Translations under genes and position numbers: made by a program | Notes under the pieces: model-generated | Databases searched by the model: none | Told to the model about the DNA's origin: nothing | What the model saw: the letters and a program-made list of their open reading frames with translations, nothing else | DNA from: Nocardioides sp. Root1257 | GTDB lineage: Bacteria > Actinomycetota > Actinomycetes > Propionibacteriales > Nocardioidaceae | Direction of reading: 5' to 3' | Assembly: GCF_001425175.1 (NCBI RefSeq) | Contig: NZ_LMDV01000010.1 | Span: 1-64,000, forward strand | DNA length: 64,000 nt | Part shown: positions 57,779 through 64,000 of the stretch, piece by piece | Layout of the letters: every line of letters begins with the position of its first letter | How positions within the stretch are numbered: position 1 is the stretch's first letter

Positions 57779-60139
57779 TCAGCTCAGGTGCTCCGGCTCC
57801 ACGGTGCGCTTCTTGTCGCCGCCCGAGACGTGGCCCGCGTCGCTGCCCTCGACGCCCTGCCCACCGGTCGGCGGCTCGAGGCGGACGATGACCGACTTCG
57901 AGGTCGGGCAGTTGCTGCCGATCGCCGTGGAGCCCAGAGGGACCAGGGGATTCGTCTCGGGGTAGTACGCCGCCGCGCAGCCACGAGGCTGCTCGTAGGG
58001 CACCACCCGGAACTGCGGCGCCCGGCGCTCCGAGCCGTCCGACCACTCGCTGACGAGGTCGACGACCGACCCGTCCTCGAGCCCGAGCGCCGTGATGTCG
58101 TCCGGGTGCACGAACACCACGCGCCGTCCGTTGTGGATGCCGCGGTAGCGGTCGTCGAGGCCGTAGATCGTGGTGTTGAACTGGTCGTGCGAGCGCAGCG
58201 TCTGCAGCAGCAGCCGGCCCTCGGGGACGTGAAGGACGTCGGTCGGGCTGGTCGTGAACATCGCCTTGCCGGCCTCGGTCTTGAACGTCCGCGAGTCACG
58301 CGGCGGGTGCGGCAGCACGAAGCCGCCCGGCTGGCTGACCTTCTCGTCGTACGCCGCACAGCCCGGCACGACCCGCGCGATCCGGTGCCGGATCTCGGTG
58401 TAGTCGGAGCGGAACGCGTCCCACGGGATGCCGTGCCGGTCGCCGAGGGTCGCGATCGCGAGCGAGCAGACGATGTCGACCTCGGACTTCAAGTACGGCG
58501 AGGCCGGCTTCAGCGGCCCGTGCGAGGCGTGCACGGCCGACATCGAGTCCTCGACCGTCACGCGCTGCAGCCGGCCACCGGTCAGGTCGCGCTCGCTGCG
58601 CCCCATCGCCGGCAGGATCAGGGCCTCCCGGCCGGTGACGACGTGCGACCGGTTGAGCTTGGTGGAGACGTGGACGGTCAGGTCCGCGTTGCGCATCGCC
58701 TGCTCGGTGACCTCGGTGTCGGGCGCGGCCGAGACGAAGTTGCCGCCCATCCCGATGAACACCTTGGCGTTGCCGTCGCGCAGCGCCTCGATCGCCTTGA
58801 CCGTGTCGTAGCCGTGCTCGCGGGGCGGGTCGAAGCCGAACTCCTGCTGGAGCGCGTCGAGGAAGTGCGACGGCGGCTTCTCCCAGATGCCCATCGTCCG
58901 GTCGCCCTGGACGTTGGAGTGGCCGCGCACGGGGCACAGGCCGGCGCCCGGCTTGCCGATGTTGCCCTGCAGCAGCGCGACGTTGACGATCTCCTTGACG
59001 GTGGCGACCGCGTTGCGGTGCTGGGTGATGCCCATCGCCCAGCAGACGACGGTCGCGTCGGACTCCTGGAACATCCGGGCCGCGGCCACGACCTCGGACC
59101 GGTCGAGGCCCGTCGCCCGGCCTACGGCGTCCCAGTCGAGCTCGCGCGCGGCCGTCGCCCACTCCTCGAAGCCGGCGGTGTGGTCGCGGACGAACTCGTG
59201 GTCGAGGGCGTCCCACTCGAGCAGCAGCGCGCCGATCGCCTGGAAGAGCGCGAGGTCGCCGTTGACGCGCACCGGCAGGTGCAGGTCGGCCAGCCCGGTG
59301 CCCGCTCCGGCCCAGCCGCGCACCTTCTGCGGGTTCTTGAAGCGCACCAGCCCCGCCTCGCGGAGCGGGTTGATCGCGATGATCCGGGCACCGTTCTGCT
59401 TGGCGATCTCGAGCGCGCTCAGCATCCGCGGGTGGTTGGTCCCGGGGTTCTGGCCCGCGATCACGATCAGCTTCGACCGGTGGATGTCCTCGAGGCTGAC
59501 CGAGCCCTTGCCGATGCCGATCGCCTCCGCGAGCGCGACCGACGTCGACTCGTGGCACATGTTGGAGCAGTCCGGGAGGTTGTTGGTCCCGAAGGCACGG
59601 GCGAAGAGCTGGTAGGCGAACGCGGCCTCGTTCGAGGTCTTGCCTGAGGTGTAGAACACCGCCTCGTCGGGAGACGCCAGCCCCTTCAGCAGCCCGCCCA
59701 TCAGGTCGAACGCCTGCTCCCACGCGATGGGCTCGTAGTGCGTGGACCCGGACCGGAGCACCATCGGCTCGGTGATCCGGCCCTGCTGGCCCAGCCAATA
59801 GTCCGTCTTGTCGCGGAGGTCGTCGATCGAGTGCTCGAGGAAGAACGCCCGGTCGACGCGGCGTCGGGTCGCCTCCTCGGTGACGGCCTTGGCGCCGTTC
59901 TCGCAGAACTCGGCGGTGTGCCGGTGGCTCGGGTCGGGGTCGGGCCAGGCACAGCCCTGGCAGTCGAAGCCGTCGGCCTGGTTGAGCCGCAGCAGGGTCT
60001 GCGCCGTACGCCGCACGCCCATCTGCTCGACCGCGAGCTTCATCGAGATCGCGACGGCGGTCGCGCCCGCCGCCGCCTGCTTGGGCCTCTCGATCTCGAG
60101 GTGGCTCTCGTCGATGTCGTGCTTCGGTGCCTTCCTCAT
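57779..60139 (-). CDS. FdhF/YdeP-type molybdopterin oxidoreductase
   Basis: A 786-residue molybdopterin-guanine dinucleotide enzyme. It has an N-terminal DCQGCAWPDP Cys pair, YTSGKTSNEAAFAYQLFAR, the cofactor-region motif SNMCHESTSVALAEAIG with the likely metal-ligand Cys, GQNPGTNHPRML, CPVRGHSNVQGDRTMGIWEK and a C-terminal dinucleotide-binding domain. This is the YdeP/FdhF-like branch (formate dehydrogenase-like; electron partner unknown). The ATG at 60139 is used; it follows CAGGAT by six bases. It lies close to the Mo/W importer and is a candidate consumer of the metal. It lacks an FdhD gene nearby. Confidence 0.88.
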   Translation of the reverse strand: MRKAPKHDIDESHLEIERPKQAAAGATAVAISMKLAVEQMGVRRTAQTLLRLNQADGFDCQGCAWPDPDPSHRHTAEFCENGAKAVTEEATRRRVDRAFFLEHSIDDLRDKTDYWLGQQGRITEPMVLRSGSTHYEPIAWEQAFDLMGGLLKGLASPDEAVFYTSGKTSNEAAFAYQLFARAFGTNNLPDCSNMCHESTSVALAEAIGIGKGSVSLEDIHRSKLIVIAGQNPGTNHPRMLSALEIAKQNGARIIAINPLREAGLVRFKNPQKVRGWAGAGTGLADLHLPVRVNGDLALFQAIGALLLEWDALDHEFVRDHTAGFEEWATAARELDWDAVGRATGLDRSEVVAAARMFQESDATVVCWAMGITQHRNAVATVKEIVNVALLQGNIGKPGAGLCPVRGHSNVQGDRTMGIWEKPPSHFLDALQQEFGFDPPREHGYDTVKAIEALRDGNAKVFIGMGGNFVSAAPDTEVTEQAMRNADLTVHVSTKLNRSHVVTGREALILPAMGRSERDLTGGRLQRVTVEDSMSAVHASHGPLKPASPYLKSEVDIVCSLAIATLGDRHGIPWDAFRSDYTEIRHRIARVVPGCAAYDEKVSQPGGFVLPHPPRDSRTFKTEAGKAMFTTSPTDVLHVPEGRLLLQTLRSHDQFNTTIYGLDDRYRGIHNGRRVVFVHPDDITALGLEDGSVVDLVSEWSDGSERRAPQFRVVPYEQPRGCAAAYYPETNPLVPLGSTAIGSNCPTSKSVIVRLEPPTGGQGVEGSDAGHVSGGDKKRTVEPEHLS

Positions 60140-60296
60140 GTCCCCATCCTGCCGCGTGCCGTCATGCCGCAGTGGTACCCACCACTCCGGCAAGGGATGT
60201 GCCAGCCGCAATAGTCCGGCCCGGCCCTGTCCGCGAACGCCTGGATCCCGCTAGGTTGCAGGGGTCTGCCGCTCAAGCGACGAACGAGGAGCCTTC

Positions 60297-61145
60297 ATGT
60301 CCACGAACGAACCCCCTCCCGAGCAGCCCGCACCGCCGCCGTCGGGCGAGTACGGCGAGGCTCCCCCGCCGCCCCCACCGCCGACCGGTGGGTACGGGCA
60401 GGTGCCGCCGCCCCCTCCGCCCGCACCTCCGGGTGGCACTGGCGGCTACAGCGTCGGGAACGCCTTCTCCTACGGCTGGACGAAGTTCACCCAGAACGTC
60501 GGGCAGATCCTGATCGCCGTCCTCGTGCTGGTCGGCGTCCTGATCGTCATCCAGGCCATCGGGTTCTTCCTGGGGCGCGCGGCCGCCTGCGACCCGCAGC
60601 TCACCTACAACTCCTCCACCGGTGAGACCCACCTGGACACGTGCAACGGCGGGATCTTCGTCGTCCAGAACATCATCAGCTGGATCTTCAGCCTGATCTC
60701 GTGGGTCATCTCGATGATCATCGGCGCCGGCATCGTGCGGGCCGCCCTGGACATCACGGAGGGCAAGGAGCTGGACCCGAAGACGATCCTCACTCCGACC
60801 AAGCTCCCCGAGGTGATCGTCGCGTCCCTGCTGATCGGCGTCGCGACGTTCGTCGGCTTCATCCTCTGCGTGATCCCGGGTCTCCTGATCATGTTCTTCA
60901 CGTCGTACACGCTCTACTTCCTGATGGACAAGCAGGAGCTCGGGGCGATCGATGCGATCAGGGCCAGCTTCGAGTTCACGAAGAACAACGCCGGCAACGT
61001 GATCCTGTGGTTCCTCCTCAGCGTGGTGGCGTGGCTGGTCGGTGCCTGCCTCTGCGGGATCGGCCTGATCGTGGCCGTCCCGGTGATCCTCATCGGCACG
61101 GCGTACACGTACAAGACGCTCAACAACGAGCCGGTCGCGGCGTGA
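60297..61145 (+). CDS. Pro-rich membrane protein of unknown function
   Basis: A 282-residue protein. Residues 1 to about 50 are Pro/Gly-rich with poly-Pro runs. Four to six membrane segments follow (ILIAVLVLVGVLIVIQAIGF, WIFSLISWVISMIIGAGI, VIVASLLIGVATFVGFILCV, WFLLSVVAWLVGACLCGIGL), with IVRAALDITEGKELD and AIDAIRASFEFTKNN loops. The pattern recalls DUF975-type or glycerophosphodiesterase-associated membrane domains, but I cannot name a family with confidence. GAGGAG precedes the ATG. The 157-bp gap upstream, divergent from FdhF, holds only promoter sequence. Confidence 0.65.
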   Translation: MSTNEPPPEQPAPPPSGEYGEAPPPPPPPTGGYGQVPPPPPPAPPGGTGGYSVGNAFSYGWTKFTQNVGQILIAVLVLVGVLIVIQAIGFFLGRAAACDPQLTYNSSTGETHLDTCNGGIFVVQNIISWIFSLISWVISMIIGAGIVRAALDITEGKELDPKTILTPTKLPEVIVASLLIGVATFVGFILCVIPGLLIMFFTSYTLYFLMDKQELGAIDAIRASFEFTKNNAGNVILWFLLSVVAWLVGACLCGIGLIVAVPVILIGTAYTYKTLNNEPVAA

Positions 61146-61175
61146 CCCCGGCGCCGGTCCGGTAGTTAGCGGCGC

Positions 61176-61643
61176 ATGGGAGTCCTCACGCCACTCGCGA
61201 TCCGGATCGGCGCCATCCCCTGGATGCCGAAGCTGCTGCCGCAGATCGTCTGGACCGACCGCGGGCTGCAGCGGCTGACCCGGGGGCGGATCTCGATCCT
61301 CGACGTCGCCGGGCTGCCGAACCTGGTCCTCACCGTCGTCGGCCGCAAGAGCGGGCTGCCGCGCAGCACGCCGCTCCTGTGCGTGCCCGACCACGGCACC
61401 TGGCTGATCGCGGGTTCCTACTTCGGTGGTCCCGACATGCCGGTCTGGGTCGGCAACCTGCGTGCGGCCGGCGAGGCCGAGATCGCGTACGACGGGCAGC
61501 ACGTGCCCGTCACCGCGCAGGAGCTGGCCGACGACGACCGGGCCGCGGCCTGGCAGGTGATGCTGCGGACCTGGCCGAACTTCGCCAGGTACGAGGAGCG
61601 CACCGACCGGCTGATCCCGGTCTTCCGGCTCACCACACGCTGA
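61176..61643 (+). CDS. Ddn-like deazaflavin (F420)-dependent nitroreductase family protein
   Basis: A 155-residue split-beta-barrel protein. LVLTVVGRKSGLPRSTPLLCV, WLIAGSYFGGPDMPVWVGNLRAAGEAEI (given in parts) are the signature of the Ddn/DUF385 family, which uses reduced F420 to reduce quinones and nitro compounds at the membrane. It supports an F420-making actinobacterial host. The natural substrate is unknown. The ATG at 61176 has no clear ribosome site. Confidence 0.85.
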   Translation: MGVLTPLAIRIGAIPWMPKLLPQIVWTDRGLQRLTRGRISILDVAGLPNLVLTVVGRKSGLPRSTPLLCVPDHGTWLIAGSYFGGPDMPVWVGNLRAAGEAEIAYDGQHVPVTAQELADDDRAAAWQVMLRTWPNFARYEERTDRLIPVFRLTTR

Positions 61644-61649
61644 GTCGGT

Positions 61650-61688
61650 GGTGGTTTCGAGGCTCGCTCCGCTCGCACCTCAACCACC
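61650..61688. repeat. REP-like palindromic element between convergent genes
   Basis: GGTGGTT at 61650-61656 pairs with AACCACC at 61682-61688, and GAGG pairs with CCTC inside, with the loop CTCGCTCCGCTCGCA. It lies between the Ddn-like gene stop and the hmgA stop and may terminate both. Its GGnnnTTTCGAG... CTCAAnCC layout matches the element at 27028-27088. Confidence 0.6.
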
Positions 61689-61693
61689 GTTCC

Positions 61694-62908
61694 TCAGCTG
61701 TTCGAGAACACCGCCGGGTCGTCCGGGCCCCGTCCCGCCCACGTCCACGCGTACGCCGGGTCCTCGACGGCCAGCCCGCCCTCGCCGAGGTCGAGCGGGG
61801 CGAAGGTGTCGACCATGACGGCCGACTCGTCGAAGTAGTCGGCGCCCAGCGAGGCCTCGATCGCGGACGGCTGCGGACCGTGCGCGTAGCCGCCGGGGTG
61901 CAGCGAGATGGAGCCGAGCCCGATGCCGGATCCCTTGCGGGCCTCGTAGTCGCCGCCGACGTAGAACATCACCTCGTCGCTGTCGACGTTGGAGTGGTAG
62001 TAGGGCACCGGGATCGACAGCGGGTGGTAGTCGACCTTGCGCGGCAGGAAGTTGCAGACCACGAAGTTGTGGCCCTCGAAGACCTGGTGCACCGGCGGCG
62101 GCTGGTGCACCTTGCCGGTGATCGGCATGTAGTCCTCGATGTTGAACGTGTACGGGTAGAGGCAGCCGTCCCAGCCGACGACGTCGAACGGGTGCGTCGC
62201 GTAGGTCATCCGGGTGCCGACGATCCCGGCGCTGGTGCGGTGCTTGACGAGCACCTCGACATCGGCGCCGTCCTGGAGGAAGGGCTCGGTCGGTCCGTGC
62301 AGGTCGCGCTCGCAGTACGGCGCGTGCTCGAGCAGCTGGCCGTAGCGCGAGAGGTAGCGCTTCGGCGGCGCGACGTGGCTGTTGGCCTCGATCGCGTACA
62401 GCCGGCTCGGCTCGGACGGCAGCCACCGGTGCGTCGTCGCGCGCGGCACGATCACGTAGTCGCCGGCGCGGTAGGCGATCACGCCGAAGACGGTCTCGAC
62501 GACGCCCGACCCGGACTCGACGTACACGCACTCGTCGCCGATCGCGTTGCGGTAGTACGGCGACGCCTCGGTGCCGGTCACGACGTAGGAGATCCGCACG
62601 TCGTTGTTGCCCAGCACGAGGCGCCGGTCGTTCACGGCATCCGTCCCGGTCGTGAGCTCGTGCAGCTTGAGGTGTCGTGGCTTCAGCGGGTGGTTCGGCG
62701 TCCGGCTCTGGTCCGGAAGCTCCCAGACCTCGCTGGCGACGATCGCCGAGGGCACCCCGCGGTGGTAGAGCAACGACGAGTCGGAGGAGAAGCCCTCCTC
62801 CCCCATCAGCTCCTCGTAGTAGAGGTGCCCGTCGGGGTCGCGGTGCTGGGTGTGCCGCTTCGGCGGCACCGAGCCGAGGCATCGGTAGTGGGCCATCAGG
62901 ATCTCCAT
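61694..62908 (-). CDS. hmgA: Homogentisate 1,2-dioxygenase
   Basis: A 404-residue iron cupin that opens the ring of homogentisate to maleylacetoacetate in tyrosine/phenylalanine breakdown. The iron region contains YHSNVDSDEVMFYVGG and LHPGGYAHGPQP, supplying His/Glu/His ligands. Two starts are possible: ATG 62908, seven bases after a GATTAT box (leaderless), or ATG 62893, which has GGAG six bases upstream. It is divergent from the unknown gene and fumarylacetoacetase, the later step of the same pathway. Confidence 0.93.
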   Translation of the reverse strand: MEILMAHYRCLGSVPPKRHTQHRDPDGHLYYEELMGEEGFSSDSSLLYHRGVPSAIVASEVWELPDQSRTPNHPLKPRHLKLHELTTGTDAVNDRRLVLGNNDVRISYVVTGTEASPYYRNAIGDECVYVESGSGVVETVFGVIAYRAGDYVIVPRATTHRWLPSEPSRLYAIEANSHVAPPKRYLSRYGQLLEHAPYCERDLHGPTEPFLQDGADVEVLVKHRTSAGIVGTRMTYATHPFDVVGWDGCLYPYTFNIEDYMPITGKVHQPPPVHQVFEGHNFVVCNFLPRKVDYHPLSIPVPYYHSNVDSDEVMFYVGGDYEARKGSGIGLGSISLHPGGYAHGPQPSAIEASLGADYFDESAVMVDTFAPLDLGEGGLAVEDPAYAWTWAGRGPDDPAVFSNS

Positions 62909-62910
62909 GT

Positions 62911-62964
62911 GTCCGATAATCGAACGTTGTCGTCCGATATCTGATCTCTGGCTAGAGTAGCCAG
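62911..62964. promoter_or_regulatory. Divergent regulatory region of the homogentisate genes
   Basis: GTCCGATA occurs twice (62911-62918 and 62932-62939), exactly 21 bp (two helical turns) apart. A perfect 7-3-7 inverted repeat CTGGCTA-GAG-TAGCCAG (62948-62964) contains the -10-like TAGAGT (62953-62958) of the plus-strand gene, whose GTG is seven bases further on. Together they suggest joint control of both directions by a repressor or activator not encoded in the window. Confidence 0.5.
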
Positions 62965-62965
62965 G

Positions 62966-63811
62966 GTGTCAACGGAACCACTCCCAGCCACCTGGCGCGG
63001 CCTCGTCGACGACGCCGCCATCTTCCCCCCGGGCGACGCTCCCCTGCACGACGCCGCGGCCGAGCACGCCGCCCGACGGCACGCGCCGTACGCCGACCTG
63101 GTCGGCACGTTCGTCGCCCGCGACACCGACATCCCGCTGCTGCGCGGCACGCCGCTCGCGCTGTCCGTCGTGGTGACCGGCGGCGCGGGCCAGGTCGCCG
63201 GCGCGGCCGGGCTGGGCCGCAAGCTCCACGTCGCCGTCGAGGGCCTCGAGATCGCGCTGCGCGACCCCGCCGACCCGGTGGGCGCCGCCCGTCGCGTCGT
63301 CGCCGCCGTCGACGCGGCCCGGGCCGAGGGCGTCCTCGACGACCACGTGCCGGTCTTCGTGGAGATCCCCGCGTCGTGCCCGGAGCCGCTGTGGCTCGCG
63401 GCCGCCGACGAGGTCGCGGCCGCCGAGCACCGGCTCAAGCTCCGCACCGGCGGGCTGGAGGCACATGCCTTCCCGACCGCCGCGACCCTGGCCGGCTGGA
63501 TCGACGCGGCGCTCGACCGCGAGACGCCGTTCAAGTGCACGGCCGGCCTGCACCGCGCGGTCCGTCACACCGGCGACGACGGGTTCGAGCACCACGGCTT
63601 CCTCAACGTCCTCGTCGCCACTCGGCACGCCTTCGACGGCAGCACCCCCGCCGAGGTGGCCGACGTCCTCGACGAGCGCGAGCCCGCCGTGGTCGTGGAG
63701 ACCGCGCGCGACCTCGACCTCGCGGGTGCGCGCCGGTGGTTCACGTCGTTCGGCTCGTGCTCGGTCAGCGAGCCGCTCGAGGACCTGCTCCAACTGGGCC
63801 TGGTCGGATGA
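62966..63811 (+). CDS. Unrecognised protein in the homogentisate cluster
   Basis: A 281-residue soluble protein from a GTG at 62966. The N terminus (WRGLVDDAAIFPPGDAPLHDA) and a later FKCTAGLHRAVRH followed by GFEHHGFLNVLVA look strongly constrained, and the alternating helix/strand pattern suggests a beta/alpha barrel. I do not recognise the family. It overlaps the fumarylacetoacetase gene by four bases (ATGA) and is divergent from hmgA, so it very likely works in homogentisate degradation. The missing step between the two neighbours is maleylacetoacetate isomerase; that this gene fills it is only a hypothesis. Confidence 0.7.
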   Translation: MSTEPLPATWRGLVDDAAIFPPGDAPLHDAAAEHAARRHAPYADLVGTFVARDTDIPLLRGTPLALSVVVTGGAGQVAGAAGLGRKLHVAVEGLEIALRDPADPVGAARRVVAAVDAARAEGVLDDHVPVFVEIPASCPEPLWLAAADEVAAAEHRLKLRTGGLEAHAFPTAATLAGWIDAALDRETPFKCTAGLHRAVRHTGDDGFEHHGFLNVLVATRHAFDGSTPAEVADVLDEREPAVVVETARDLDLAGARRWFTSFGSCSVSEPLEDLLQLGLVG

Positions 63812-64000
63812 GCGGCTTCGGGCTCGACCACCTGCCGTACGGCGTCTTCTCGCACCTCGGGGACACGCCCCGGGTCGGCGTCCGCCTCGACGACACGGTG
63901 CTCGACCTCGCCGCCGCGACCGGTCGGCCGGAGCTGGCGACGTCCTCCCTCAACGCGTTCCTGGCCCTCGGGCCCGAGGTCTGGACCGAGACCCGTGCCC
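63808..64000 (+). CDS. fahA: Fumarylacetoacetase, N-terminal part (cut by the window end)
   Basis: Only the first 64 codons are visible; the gene runs off the window. The start FGLDHLPYGVFSHLGDTPRVG and VLDLAAATG match the N-terminal domain of fumarylacetoacetate hydrolase, which splits fumarylacetoacetate into fumarate and acetoacetate. The ATG overlaps the previous stop by four bases. With hmgA it gives the two ends of the homogentisate pathway. Confidence 0.85.
   Translation, partial: MSGFGLDHLPYGVFSHLGDTPRVGVRLDDTVLDLAAATGRPELATSSLNAFLALGPEVWTETRA

Overview
The window is 64 kb of very GC-rich DNA with actinobacterial content: mce/yrbE lipid-transfer genes, a deazaflavin (F420)-type oxidoreductase, MenJ-like reductase, HadAB-like dehydratases, many GTG/TTG starts and many start codons lying 6-8 nt after a -10-like hexamer. 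Gene families and order suggest a Nocardioides-like member of the Propionibacteriales; this is an inference from content, since no 16S gene is present.

Region 1 (1-4.1 kb, minus strand) holds a truncated array of 213-bp direct repeats, a double-Nudix protein, a menaquinone/geranylgeranyl reductase, a secreted beta-helix protein and a DUF4232 protein. Region 2 (4.1-37.2 kb) is the information-processing core, essentially all on the minus strand. In transcription order it reads tRNA-Thr, tRNA-Met, rpmG, hadA, hadB, murB, tRNA-Trp, secE, nusG, rplK, rplA, rplJ, rplL, mceG/mkl, yrbEA, yrbEB, mceA-F, two Mce-associated proteins, rpoB, rpoC. This is the mycobacterial order from thrT to rpoC, with a whole mce operon where M. 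tuberculosis keeps only mkl. Plus-strand or foreign-looking inserts interrupt it: an aminotransferase, adenosine deaminase and two DUF4190 paralogs; a lipoprotein; a DJ-1/MocR divergent pair; and a D-hydroxyacid dehydrogenase.

Region 3 (37.2-50.7 kb) is accessory metabolism: thioesterase, amidase, DoxX protein, a ROK repressor divergent from a compact Entner-Doudoroff operon (zwf-edd-eda), a membrane protein, a methyltransferase, glutamate decarboxylase, a YrhK-like membrane protein, an alpha/beta hydrolase, 3-methyladenine glycosylase I and a CHRD protein.

Region 4 (50.7-60.1 kb) is the most unusual part. A tungstate/molybdate ABC importer (TupA-like, TupB, TupC) and an HTH-Mop regulator are interleaved with a membrane-anchored PKD protein and a two-gene ExbB/ExbD-type proton-channel module (MotA/TolQ/ExbB family plus DUF2149). 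A perfect 15-bp palindrome covers the operon promoter. Close by are a pirin and an FdhF/YdeP-type molybdopterin oxidoreductase that could use the metal.

Region 5 (60.3-64 kb) has a proline-rich membrane protein, a Ddn-like oxidoreductase, homogentisate dioxygenase, an unrecognised protein and the start of fumarylacetoacetase (cut by the window end).

Frames antisense to rpoB, rpoC and most other genes stay open for long distances because of the GC-rich third position; they were treated as non-coding. No rRNA, CRISPR array, transposase or phage gene was seen.
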